Shown here piece after piece: positions 16,501-24,811 of a DNA stretch of 64,000 nt. This DNA is from CAYUNE01 sp964446115. GTDB taxonomy: Bacteria; Desulfobacterota; Desulfobulbia; Desulfobulbales; Desulfobulbaceae. The translations under genes were made by a program, and so were the position numbers. Where the stretch lies: NCBI GenBank assembly GCA_964446115.1, contig CAYUNE010000027.1:1-64000 (forward strand), in the 5' to 3' direction. The notes under the pieces were generated by a model. That model did not search any database. It worked only from the letters and a program-made list of their open reading frames with translations, and was not told the origin of the DNA. How positions within the stretch are numbered: position 1 is the stretch's first letter; each line of letters opens with the position of its first letter.

Positions 16501-17571
16501 ATGTTCGAGAACCTCAGCGAGATAGATGAAAAACTCGCAACCCTGGAAGCCCAGCTTTCCGATCCGGGTATCATCAGTGATCAGAAGCGATATCAGGAGA
16601 TTGCCAGGCAGCATGCCCATGTGGCAAAACTCACCGAACTGTATACCAGATACAGGCGGGTTCAACAGGAAATTGCCGACAATCGTGAGTTGATCAGGGC
16701 CGAGGCCGACGATCCGGAACTGGCGGAACTGGCCAGGGCCGAAAACGAGGAGCTCGCCGCCCTGGAGGCCGAACTGGAAGAAAAGATCAAAATTCTCCTG
16801 TTGCCGAAGGATCCCAACGACGAGAAGAATATTCTTCTGGAGATCAGGGCCGGCACCGGTGGTGATGAGGCAGCGTTGTTTGCCGCCGACCTTTTTAAGA
16901 TGTACTCCCGTTATGCCGAGTCCCGGGGATGGAAGGTCGAAGTAATGAGTTCAAGTCCCATCGGCATCGGCGGGTTCAAAGAAATCATAGCCCTGATTTC
17001 AGGGAATCAGGTCTACAGCCAGTTGAAATTTGAAAGCGGGGTTCATCGGGTGCAACGGGTTCCCGACACCGAGACCCAGGGACGCATCCACACTTCGGCG
17101 GTGACCGTGGCGATTATTCCGGAAGCCGAGGAGGTGGATCTCCATATCGAACCCCATGAGTTGAAGTTCGACGTCTATCGCTCCTCCGGGCCGGGAGGAC
17201 AAAGCGTCAACACCACCGATTCCGCGGTGCGTGTAACCCATCTTCCCACCGGCCTGGTGGTCACCTGTCAGGACGAAAAATCCCAGCATAAGAACAAGGC
17301 CAAGGCCCTGCAAGTTCTGCGGGCGCGTCTGCTGGACAAGATGGAACAGGAGCGGCACGAGCGGATGTCGGCCGACAGGAAAAGCCAGGTGGGCTCCGGC
17401 GACCGCAGCGAGCGCATCCGCACCTATAATTTCCCCCAAGGACGTATTACCGATCACCGGATCAATCTCACCCTCTACCGACTTGAAGCCGTTCTCTCCG
17501 GAGACCTGGATGATATTATCGGTCCGTTGATATCCCATAACCACGCTGAAATGCTGAAAGAACTTCAGTAA
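16501..17571 (+). CDS. prfA: Peptide chain release factor 1
   Basis: Recognises UAA and UAG. The GGQ loop (SGPGGQSVNTTDSAVR) is at about residue 230. 356 residues, normal. Followed after 6 bp by prmC, whose product methylates this GGQ glutamine, a very common pairing. Confidence 0.97.
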   Translation: MFENLSEIDEKLATLEAQLSDPGIISDQKRYQEIARQHAHVAKLTELYTRYRRVQQEIADNRELIRAEADDPELAELARAENEELAALEAELEEKIKILLLPKDPNDEKNILLEIRAGTGGDEAALFAADLFKMYSRYAESRGWKVEVMSSSPIGIGGFKEIIALISGNQVYSQLKFESGVHRVQRVPDTETQGRIHTSAVTVAIIPEAEEVDLHIEPHELKFDVYRSSGPGGQSVNTTDSAVRVTHLPTGLVVTCQDEKSQHKNKAKALQVLRARLLDKMEQERHERMSADRKSQVGSGDRSERIRTYNFPQGRITDHRINLTLYRLEAVLSGDLDDIIGPLISHNHAEMLKELQ

Positions 17572-17577
17572 TCTCCC

Positions 17578-18459
17578 ATGAGGCTTGCTGAGTTGCAGCG
17601 GGATGCCGTCTCACGTCTGCAACGGGCCCGCATCCGTTCGGCTGAAAGCGAGGTCCGGCTCCTGCTCGGCGCCTGCCTCGGGCTGAGCCGAAGTGAACTG
17701 ATACTCCGGCATGACCAGGAAATCGGGCCCGGTGATCGCAAACGTTTTGCCCGCATGCTCAGGCGGCGGCTTGCCCGGGAGCCGATTGACTATATCATCG
17801 GTACAAGGGAGTTCTGGTCTCTGGATTTTGAGGTGGGACCCCAGGTTCTCATCCCGCGGCCCGAAACCGAATTCTTACTGGAGACTCTGGTGTCCGGCGT
17901 GCCGTCGGCGGAGCGGCAGGCCCGTGGTACGGCCCTGGATCTGTGCACCGGCAGCGGAGTCATTGCGGTGGTGTTGGCCCGGGAACTGCCGCGTTTGAAG
18001 GTTGTTGCCGTCGACAGCTCCCCCGCAGCCCTGGCCGTTGCCCGCAGAAATATTGAGCGCCATGGTGTGGCGGATCGCATCGACCTGGTTGCCGCCGATC
18101 TTTTTTCCGCCCTGCGCACTACTGCGGGCAAGGCGCCTTTCCGTTTCATTGTCAGCAATCCACCGTATGTGGCCACCGCCGTTCTTGACACCCTGCAACC
18201 GGAGGTGCGTGACTATGAACCCCGGCAGGCCCTGGACGGCGGAGCTCACGGTCTGGAGATTATTTTCAGGATCATTGCCGGGGCAGGTGAGTTTTTGCAG
18301 CCCCGCGGCGTGCTTTTCATGGAGATCGGAGCCGACCAGCGTCGGCAAGTCCTGGACCGCTTCGGAGCGGGAAGGGAGAGGCGGATGTTTGAAAAGGTGG
18401 ATGTGATCGCGGATCTGGCGGGTCGCCCCAGGGTATTGCGGGCGCAAAAAAAACCATGA
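17578..18459 (+). CDS. prmC: Release-factor glutamine methyltransferase
   Basis: SAM-dependent N5-glutamine methyltransferase acting on RF1/RF2. The helical N-terminal domain binds the factor, IGTREFWSLDF links the domains, SAM motif I is LDLCTGSGVIAVVLA, and the substrate-Gln motif NPPYV is near residue 194. 293 residues. No ribosome site of its own is visible, so it is probably coupled to prfA. Confidence 0.95.
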   Translation: MRLAELQRDAVSRLQRARIRSAESEVRLLLGACLGLSRSELILRHDQEIGPGDRKRFARMLRRRLAREPIDYIIGTREFWSLDFEVGPQVLIPRPETEFLLETLVSGVPSAERQARGTALDLCTGSGVIAVVLARELPRLKVVAVDSSPAALAVARRNIERHGVADRIDLVAADLFSALRTTAGKAPFRFIVSNPPYVATAVLDTLQPEVRDYEPRQALDGGAHGLEIIFRIIAGAGEFLQPRGVLFMEIGADQRRQVLDRFGAGRERRMFEKVDVIADLAGRPRVLRAQKKP

Positions 18460-18480
18460 ATACAGTTGCTACCTTGAAAG

Positions 18481-19767
18481 ATGGATAAGATCGTCATACA
18501 GGGGGGATATCCCCTGCACGGTACCATCCCGATCAGCGGCGCCAAGAATGCGGCTCTGCCGCTTCTGGCCGCCACTCTTCTGGCTCCGGGCACCCACCTT
18601 CTGCATAATGTCCCCGACCTGCGGGATACGAGAACGATTTTGCGGTTGCTTGAGAAATTGGGCGCCGAGTATGAGCGCAAAGGCTCCACGGTTTCCATCG
18701 ACACCACCCATCTCTCCGGCGCCGAAGCTCCCTATGATCTGGTTAAGACCATGCGGGCCTCGGTGCTGGTGCTGGGGCCGCTCATCGCCCGTCTCGGATA
18801 TGCCCGGGTTTCCCTGCCGGGCGGCTGCGCCATCGGCGCCCGACCCATCAACTACCACCTGCGGGGATTTGAACGGTTGGGAGTCGTCACCAGGCTTTGC
18901 GAGGGGTATGTTGAAGCCGGGGTGGATGAAACGATGCGGGGCAATGTCATCTACTTTGATACGCCCTCGGTTACCGGTACGGAAAATGTTCTCATGGCCT
19001 CGGTGCTGGCCCAGGGAACCACGGTGATCAAGAATGCGGCCCGGGAGCCGGAGGTCGGTAATCTCATTGACATGTTGAATGGTATGGGGGCCCGCATCAG
19101 TGGGCGCGACAGCAGTCGTCTCACGGTGGAAGGGGTCTCCGCTCTGCGGCCGACCGAGGCGACGATCATCCCCGACCGTATAGAGGCCGGTACCTACCTC
19201 ATTGCCGTGGGCGCCGCCGGGGGAGAGGTGGAGATCACCGGCTGCCTTCCCGCTCACCTGCCCTCTATCCTGGAAAAACTCACCGCCGCGGGTGTGACCG
19301 TGGTCGAGGACAAGACAAGCATTATCGTTTCCTCGGATCACCGTGGTCCCGGAGCCGCCGGCCTGCGGGGAGTGGACATCCGCACCATGCCCTATCCCGG
19401 TTTTCCCACCGATCTGCAGGCCCAGTTTATGGCTTTGATGATGCTGGCCGGGGGATCGGCCATTATCCACGAGACGATCTTTGAAAACCGTTTCATGCAT
19501 GTGTGCGAACTGCAACGCATGGGAGCAGACATTACGGTTGACGGCAGCAGCGCCGTGGTCCGGGGAGCGGGTCGGGAGCGGGACAGGCTCTGTGGTGCCC
19601 GGGTCATGGCAACGGATCTGCGGGCCAGTGCCTCGCTGGTGATCGCCGGTCTTGCTGTTGCCGGCACTACTGAGATCTCCCGCATCTATCACCTGGAGCG
19701 GGGATACGAGCAGATGGTGGAGAAACTCTCCGCAGTGGGTGCCCGAATCGAGAAGGTGCCGGAGTAG
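18481..19767 (+). CDS. murA: UDP-N-acetylglucosamine 1-carboxyvinyltransferase
   Basis: First committed step of peptidoglycan synthesis. The N-terminal GGYPLHGTIPISGAKNAAL signature is present. The active-site loop PGGCAIGARPI retains the cysteine (Cys116), the fosfomycin-sensitive form. The conserved PGFPTDLQAQ and ATDLRASASLV blocks are near the C-terminus. 428 residues. Confidence 0.97.
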   Translation: MDKIVIQGGYPLHGTIPISGAKNAALPLLAATLLAPGTHLLHNVPDLRDTRTILRLLEKLGAEYERKGSTVSIDTTHLSGAEAPYDLVKTMRASVLVLGPLIARLGYARVSLPGGCAIGARPINYHLRGFERLGVVTRLCEGYVEAGVDETMRGNVIYFDTPSVTGTENVLMASVLAQGTTVIKNAAREPEVGNLIDMLNGMGARISGRDSSRLTVEGVSALRPTEATIIPDRIEAGTYLIAVGAAGGEVEITGCLPAHLPSILEKLTAAGVTVVEDKTSIIVSSDHRGPGAAGLRGVDIRTMPYPGFPTDLQAQFMALMMLAGGSAIIHETIFENRFMHVCELQRMGADITVDGSSAVVRGAGRERDRLCGARVMATDLRASASLVIAGLAVAGTTEISRIYHLERGYEQMVEKLSAVGARIEKVPE

Positions 19768-19790
19768 CCGTTGTGGGCGGGCGGCATCAG

Positions 19791-19806
19791 TGTAAACACT
19801 CACAGG
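19791..19806. repeat. Dispersed element core, copy G
   Basis: TGTAAACACTCACAGG is the inverse of the family core; the adjoining GCTTGCAATTCACCGG extends the match with copies B and C. No clear partner arm was found, so the copy may be partial. It lies between murA and tRNA-Val. Confidence 0.55.
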
Positions 19807-19974
19807 GCTTGCAATTCACCGGTAGCGGCAGCTAACGATTATCCAGACTTTCCGTCGGAGAGAGAATTGGGGGAATATCGGCTATCTTGTTGATTTTCAG
19901 GCTGTTCCTGGTGTAAAGGGCAAGATGGCGCCGCCGCGGTCGCCCCGGGAACCGGCAAAACTCCCCGGTTTCAC

Positions 19975-20001
19975 TTGACAAGGGGGGTTTTAGCTGATAA
20001 T
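19975..20001 (+). promoter_or_regulatory. Putative promoter for tRNA-Val
   Basis: Perfect TTGACA (19975-19980) and GATAAT (19996-20001), but the spacer is a short 15 bp. The tRNA begins about 45 bp downstream of the expected start. Confidence 0.5.
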
Positions 20002-20053
20002 GAAACTTGCGAATTTTTTCATTCCGGTGTAAGTAACAATGTTCATGAACTCT

Positions 20054-20128
20054 AGGCGCGTAGCTCAGCGGGAGAGCGCTACCTTGACATGGTAGAGGTC
20101 GGCGGTTCGAAACCGCCCGCGCCTACCA
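20054..20128 (+). tRNA. tRNA-Val (anticodon GAC)
   Basis: 75-nt cloverleaf with encoded CCA. The acceptor stem AGGCGCG pairs with CGCGCCT, the anticodon loop is TTGACAT, and the T arm is GGCGGTTCGAAACCGCC. Confidence 0.95.
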
Positions 20129-20136
20129 GGAGACGA

Positions 20137-20199
20137 AAAGGCTAAAGGTAAAATTGCTCCTTGGGAGGGGACATTTTGTCTGTTAGCCTTTCTTTTTTT
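20137..20199 (+). terminator. Terminator between tRNA-Val and thrS
   Basis: AAAGGCTAA (20137-20145) pairs with TTAGCCTTT (20183-20191), followed after one base by seven T (20193-20199). The long loop holds a smaller hairpin (GACA/TGTC). It could also act as an attenuator in front of thrS. Confidence 0.65.
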
Positions 20200-20246
20200 G
20201 GTGCTCTTCAGCCGGATACTTCCATTCTTTCAAAGGAATCAAGTCG

Positions 20247-22172
20247 ATGACGCACATATCCGTCTCATTGCAGGACGGCAACACCGTATCCATGCCTGCC
20301 GGCGTTACGGCCCTTGAGGCCCTTGCCGAACTGGTATCCGGGAAAAAACGCAAGCGAACCGTTGCCGTTACAATCAACGGCGAGCCCGCCGACCTTTCGA
20401 CGCCGCTGCACGCTGATACCGTTCTTGAACCCATCCTTGCGGGCAGTGCGGCGGGACTAGAGATCCTGAGGCACAGTACGGCCCACATCATGGCCCAGGC
20501 GGTTCGCGAGCTTTTCGGGCCGGAGGTGAAGGTGGCCATTGGTCCGGCGGTGGAAGACGGATTTTACTACGATTTTGACCGCAGAGAGCCCTTTACCCCT
20601 GATGATTTTGAAAAGATCGAAAAAAGGATGGCCGAAATTGCCGCCGCCCGCCTGCCGTTTTCCCGCCGCACCATGACAACCGCTGAGGCCATCGAGTTTT
20701 TCTCCCGGCAGGGAGAAAATTACAAGGTTGAACTGCTCAGGGAGATGGATTCGGAGAGCGTCAGCCTTTACAGCCAGGGTGATTTTGTCGATCTCTGCCG
20801 GGGACCGCATATCCCGGACACCTCCTGGATCAAGGCTTTCAAGCTCATCCGGATTGCCGGGGCCTACTGGCGGGGCGATGAAAACAACCCCATGCTGCAG
20901 CGGCTCTACGGGACCGCGTTTTTCACCGGGAAAGAGTTGAAAAAGCACCTCAATCGTCTGGAGGAGGCCAAAAAGCGAGACCATCGGCGGCTGGGGAAGG
21001 AGCTGGAGCTCTTTGCCATCGAGGACAGGATCGGGCCGGGGCTCATTCTCTGGCAGCCCAAGGGCGCCATGCTGCGGAAACTGATTGAGGATTACTGGAA
21101 AGAGGAGCACTATCGCCACGGGTATGAACTGCTGTACACGCCGCACATCGCCCGGCAGGATCTCTGGAAGACCAGCGGTCATCTCGATTTTTACAGCGAA
21201 AACATGTACGCGGGCATGGATATCGACGAGGTGCGCTATCAGCTCAAGCCCATGAACTGCCCCTTTCACATCGGTATCTACAAGACCCGGAAGCACAGTT
21301 ATCGTGAATTTCCCATCCGCTGGTGCGAGTTGGGCACGGTCTACCGGTACGAACGTACCGGCACCCTGCACGGCCTGTTGCGGGTGCGCGGTTTCACCCA
21401 GGATGATGCCCATATATTCTGCCTGCCGGAGCAGCTTGAGGAGGAGATCTTCAATATCCTTGATCTCAACTTAAGTATTTTGAGGAGATTCGGTTTTGAC
21501 AGCTACGATATCTACCTCTCCACCAGGCCTGAAAAGTTTGTCGGCAGTGACGAGCACTGGCGGCTGTCCACCGATGCACTGAAACAGGCCCTGGAAAAAA
21601 AGGGGCTTGTCTTTGAGATCGATCCCGGCGAGGGGGTCTTCTATGGCCCCAAAATCGATATCAAAATCAAGGATCAGCTCGGCAGGTCGTGGCAGTGTTC
21701 GACCATCCAGGTCGACTTCAACCTGCCGGAACGCTTTGGCATGACCTATACGGCGGCCGACGGGTCCGAGTATCAGCCCATCATGATCCACCGGGCGCTC
21801 ATGGGCTCCCTTGAGCGCTTCGTCGGGGTGCTCATTGAGCACTATGCCGGGGCCTTTCCGGTATGGCTGGCTCCGGTGCAGGCCCGGATCATGAATATCA
21901 CCGATGATCAGGCCGAGTATGCCGAGCAGGTGTTCATCCGGTTGAGAAACGCGGGTATCAGGGTGGAGAAAGATCTGCGTAACGAGAAACTCAATTATAA
22001 AATACGGGAAGCGCAGTTGAAAAAGATTCCGTTTATGCTTATTATCGGAGACCGTGAAAAGGACTCGGGCAGCGTAACCGTCAGGCGCAGGGACGGAAAA
22101 AACCTGCCACCCATGACAGTCGATGAATTTATCGGAATGATCGAAGAGCGCAGTGCCGATCCCGACTCATAG
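20247..22172 (+). CDS. thrS: Threonyl-tRNA synthetase
   Basis: Class II synthetase, 641 residues. TGS domain at 1-62; editing domain with HSTAHIMAQ and DLCRGPHI; catalytic core with the zinc cysteine in MNCPFHI and motif 2 around YRYERTGTLHGLLRVRGF; C-terminal anticodon-binding domain ending near residue 635. GGAATCAAG precedes the ATG at modest strength. First of a translation-gene series leading to infC, rpmI, rplT and pheST. Confidence 0.97.
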   Translation: MTHISVSLQDGNTVSMPAGVTALEALAELVSGKKRKRTVAVTINGEPADLSTPLHADTVLEPILAGSAAGLEILRHSTAHIMAQAVRELFGPEVKVAIGPAVEDGFYYDFDRREPFTPDDFEKIEKRMAEIAAARLPFSRRTMTTAEAIEFFSRQGENYKVELLREMDSESVSLYSQGDFVDLCRGPHIPDTSWIKAFKLIRIAGAYWRGDENNPMLQRLYGTAFFTGKELKKHLNRLEEAKKRDHRRLGKELELFAIEDRIGPGLILWQPKGAMLRKLIEDYWKEEHYRHGYELLYTPHIARQDLWKTSGHLDFYSENMYAGMDIDEVRYQLKPMNCPFHIGIYKTRKHSYREFPIRWCELGTVYRYERTGTLHGLLRVRGFTQDDAHIFCLPEQLEEEIFNILDLNLSILRRFGFDSYDIYLSTRPEKFVGSDEHWRLSTDALKQALEKKGLVFEIDPGEGVFYGPKIDIKIKDQLGRSWQCSTIQVDFNLPERFGMTYTAADGSEYQPIMIHRALMGSLERFVGVLIEHYAGAFPVWLAPVQARIMNITDDQAEYAEQVFIRLRNAGIRVEKDLRNEKLNYKIREAQLKKIPFMLIIGDREKDSGSVTVRRRDGKNLPPMTVDEFIGMIEERSADPDS

Positions 22173-22227
22173 ACGGGCCATGGCGGCCCGGGGAGTTTAT
22201 GCGGATGGAGCGAGGCTCTGAATTTGC

Positions 22228-22247
22228 AGCGCCCGTGACAGGTAACA
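22228..22247. repeat. Dispersed element core, copy J (diverged)
   Basis: CCCGTGACAGGTAACA (22232-22247) with TTGCAGCG just before it resembles the family core. It is one of the weaker matches. It lies in the thrS-infC interval, which also holds the direct repeat GGTTATACA at 22272 and 22291. Confidence 0.4.
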
Positions 22248-22325
22248 GCGTGAAAGCATGAAATAATTAAGGGTTATACAACCTGCAATTGGTTATACAT
22301 CAGAAATGTTTGAGGAGGAAGAAAC

Positions 22326-22871
22326 ATCAAAAGGAGAGGCGGGAAGAAGTACGCAAGCAGGCAGGAAGTAAAAGCGGTAATCAATGAAAATATCAGCCAT
22401 CCCCAGGTCAGGGTCATTGACAGCAACGGTGAACAGCGGGGAATCTTCTCCGTAGCCGATGCCCTGAAGATCGCCTACGACCAGGGTCTTGATCTGGTTG
22501 AAGTCGCACCCAAGGCCAAACCGCCGGTATGTCGGGTCATGAACTATGACAAATACCGGTACGAGCAGAAGAAGAAACAGCAGGAGGCCAAAAAGAAACA
22601 GACCGTCGTCGAGATCAAGGAGATCAAATTCAGGCCGAAGACCGAAACCCACGATATCAACTTTAAGATAAAGAAGATCAGGAAATTCCTGGAAAAGAGG
22701 AACAAGGTCAAGGTGACCATGCGGTTTCGGGGACGGGAAATCGTCTATGCCCAGAGTATTGGCCTGGAAGCGCTTGAAAATATTTCCGAGATTCTCAAGG
22801 ATGACGCCGTTGTCCTCCAGGAGCCGACCATGGAAGGGAGGCAGATGGTGATGATGTTCGGGCCCAGGTAG
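22326..22871 (+). CDS. infC: Translation initiation factor IF-3, AUC start codon
   Basis: IF-3 checks the start codon and keeps ribosomal subunits apart. The protein opens IKRRGGKK, with the N-domain INENISHPQVRVID, the linker CRVMNYDKYRYEQ and the C-domain KVTMRFRGREI. The coding frame has an in-frame TGA at 22311 and no ATG, GTG or TTG before the internal ATG at 22539 (codon 72), so translation must begin at a rare codon. ATC at 22326 lies about 8 bases after GAGGAGG. This matches the known rare-codon autoregulation of infC. 181 residues. Confidence 0.92.
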   Translation: MKRRGGKKYASRQEVKAVINENISHPQVRVIDSNGEQRGIFSVADALKIAYDQGLDLVEVAPKAKPPVCRVMNYDKYRYEQKKKQQEAKKKQTVVEIKEIKFRPKTETHDINFKIKKIRKFLEKRNKVKVTMRFRGREIVYAQSIGLEALENISEILKDDAVVLQEPTMEGRQMVMMFGPR

Positions 22872-23074
22872 GCGTCGGCCGGATTTCCCGACAGCCGCAG
22901 GCGCGGTTTTCTTCAATTCCTGTCAGTCCCATTTTTCCGGATCACCTACAGAATTACAGTCGGCCCGGTTTGCATCGGTGGGGCCGATCAAGTGCTGTCG
23001 AAGCGGATGGATCCGTTGTATTGATATATGGCAGCGATAAGTTTTATTTTTGATAGTGAAAAAAAGGACATACC

Positions 23075-23272
23075 ATGCCGAAAATGAAAAGTAACAGAGG
23101 CGCCGCCAAACGGTTTAAGGCAACCGGGGCGGGGAAAATCCGTCGCCGCAAGGCCTTTGCCAGTCATATTCTCACCAAGAAATCCGCCAAGCGGAAGCGC
23201 AACCTGCGCAAGGCCGGGCTGATTGCCGAATCGGATCAGCGCTCGGTGAAGCGGATGCTTCCCTATCTGTAG
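23075..23272 (+). CDS. rpmI: 50S ribosomal protein L35
   Basis: 65 residues, strongly basic, with MPKMKSNRGAAKRFK and the conserved HILTKKSAKRKRNLRK segment. AAAGGA precedes the ATG. Classic infC-rpmI-rplT order, but the 203-bp gap from infC is wider than usual and may contain a leader. Confidence 0.97.
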   Translation: MPKMKSNRGAAKRFKATGAGKIRRRKAFASHILTKKSAKRKRNLRKAGLIAESDQRSVKRMLPYL

Positions 23273-23354
23273 AAAGGACAGGAAGGGATTTCCGGGACTA
23301 ACAATATCGCAGGGCATGGAAACCCTGCCCGCTAACATTGATTGGAGTACAAAA

Positions 23355-23705
23355 ATGGCACGTGTAACTCGTGGATTCAAGGCCCGCCGTCGGCGGAAGA
23401 AGGTGTTGAAGATGGCAAGGGGCTATCGCGGCGGCAAACATCGTCTCTATCGCACCGCCACCGAAACCGTGGACCGGGCTCTCTGTTTTGCCTATCGGGA
23501 TCGCCGCACCAAGAAGAGAAATTTCCGTCGGCTCTGGATAACCAGGATCAGTGCCGCCGCCAAAATGAACAGCACCAATTACTCCAGGCTGATGGGCGGC
23601 CTGAAAAAGGCCGGGGTGGAGCTGGATCGCAAGGTCCTTGCCAACCTGGCCATTGTCGACCCCCATGCCTTTGCCGAGATAGCCAAACTGTCCGTCGCCA
23701 ACTAG
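23355..23705 (+). CDS. rplT: 50S ribosomal protein L20
   Basis: 116 residues beginning MARVTRGFKARRRRKK, with the WITRISAA core. TTGGAG sits 8 bases before the ATG. L20 is the usual autoregulator of this operon in Proteobacteria and Firmicutes, though no leader structure was confirmed here. Confidence 0.97.
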   Translation: MARVTRGFKARRRRKKVLKMARGYRGGKHRLYRTATETVDRALCFAYRDRRTKKRNFRRLWITRISAAAKMNSTNYSRLMGGLKKAGVELDRKVLANLAIVDPHAFAEIAKLSVAN

Positions 23706-23727
23706 CAAGCCGGGAGTACCGGAGCGT

Positions 23728-24735
23728 ATGGAAAAGGAACTGCAGCGGTTAAAGACGGAGGCCCTGGAAACCCTGCAGGGAGCCGACAGCCCGGACGCAC
23801 TTGAAGCCTTCCGCATTAAATACCTCGGACGCCGGGGGCTGATCCCCTCGATCATGAAACGACTGGGCGAAGTGCCCAAGGAGGAGCGGCCGCGGTTGGG
23901 GAAATTGGCCAATGCGGTCAGGGGTGAGGTGGAAAAGCGCTATCGTGACCGCCGGGAAGAAATGAGCCGCATCGGTAGCGAGACTGCGGCCGCCGATGAT
24001 CTGACCCTGCCGGGTCGACGGCATCCTTTCGGATCACCGCATCCCATCAGCCGGGTCATGGCCGAGGTGTGCGATATCTTTGCGGGCATGGGATTCACCG
24101 TGGCCGAGGGGCCGGATGTGGAGCTTGACTTCTACAACTTTGAGGCTCTCAATATCCCACGCCATCATCCGGCCCGGGACATGCACGATACCTTTTACGT
24201 GACCGATTCAACCCTGCTGCGGACCCATACCTCGCCGATGCAGGCCAGAATCATGGAGAAGCAGGAGCCGCCCCTTCGCTGTATCGCTCCCGGCAAGGTC
24301 TATCGCTGCGATTCCGATATCACCCATACCCCCATGTTTCACCAGGTGGAAGGATTCTTGGTGGACCGCAAGGTCTCCTTTGCCGATTTAAAGGGGGTTC
24401 TCACCGTTTTTACCCGCCGAATGTTCAAGAAGGATCTGGCCCTTCGTTTTCGTCCCAGTTTTTTCCCCTTCACCGAGCCCAGCGCCGAGGTGGATATCGC
24501 CTGTGTTATTTGCGGCGGCAGTGGCTGTCGGGTGTGCAAGCGCACCGGCTGGATCGAGATTCTTGGCTCCGGCATGATCGATCCCGAGGTTTTCAGGCAG
24601 GTGGGGTATGATCCCGAGGTGTACAGCGGGTTTGCCTTCGGCCTCGGTATTGAACGGGTCGCCATGCTGAAATACCGCATTGACGATATCCGGCTCTTTT
24701 ATGAGAATGATCTCCGTTTTCTGCGTCAATTCTAA
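23728..24735 (+). CDS. pheS: Phenylalanyl-tRNA synthetase alpha chain
   Basis: 335 residues. N-terminal coiled-coil (1-85) contacts tRNA. Class II motif 2 region VYRCDSDITHTPMFHQVEGF and motif 3 GFAFGLGIERVAML are visible, along with the short cysteine-rich insert CVICGGSGCRVCKRTGW, a loop common in this enzyme. Only 22 bp after rplT. Confidence 0.97.
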   Translation: MEKELQRLKTEALETLQGADSPDALEAFRIKYLGRRGLIPSIMKRLGEVPKEERPRLGKLANAVRGEVEKRYRDRREEMSRIGSETAAADDLTLPGRRHPFGSPHPISRVMAEVCDIFAGMGFTVAEGPDVELDFYNFEALNIPRHHPARDMHDTFYVTDSTLLRTHTSPMQARIMEKQEPPLRCIAPGKVYRCDSDITHTPMFHQVEGFLVDRKVSFADLKGVLTVFTRRMFKKDLALRFRPSFFPFTEPSAEVDIACVICGGSGCRVCKRTGWIEILGSGMIDPEVFRQVGYDPEVYSGFAFGLGIERVAMLKYRIDDIRLFYENDLRFLRQF

Positions 24736-24811
24736 TCATGAGCATGGGCCGAAATCACCAACACGGTGTGTTACCGTTGTCCCGACGGAAGAAAATCCCT
24801 GAGACAAGACG

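Noticed and set aside
20129..20246. Possible T-box type leader for thrS
   Set aside because: No T-box consensus or specifier arrangement is visible; the structure is better explained as a terminator after tRNA-Val.
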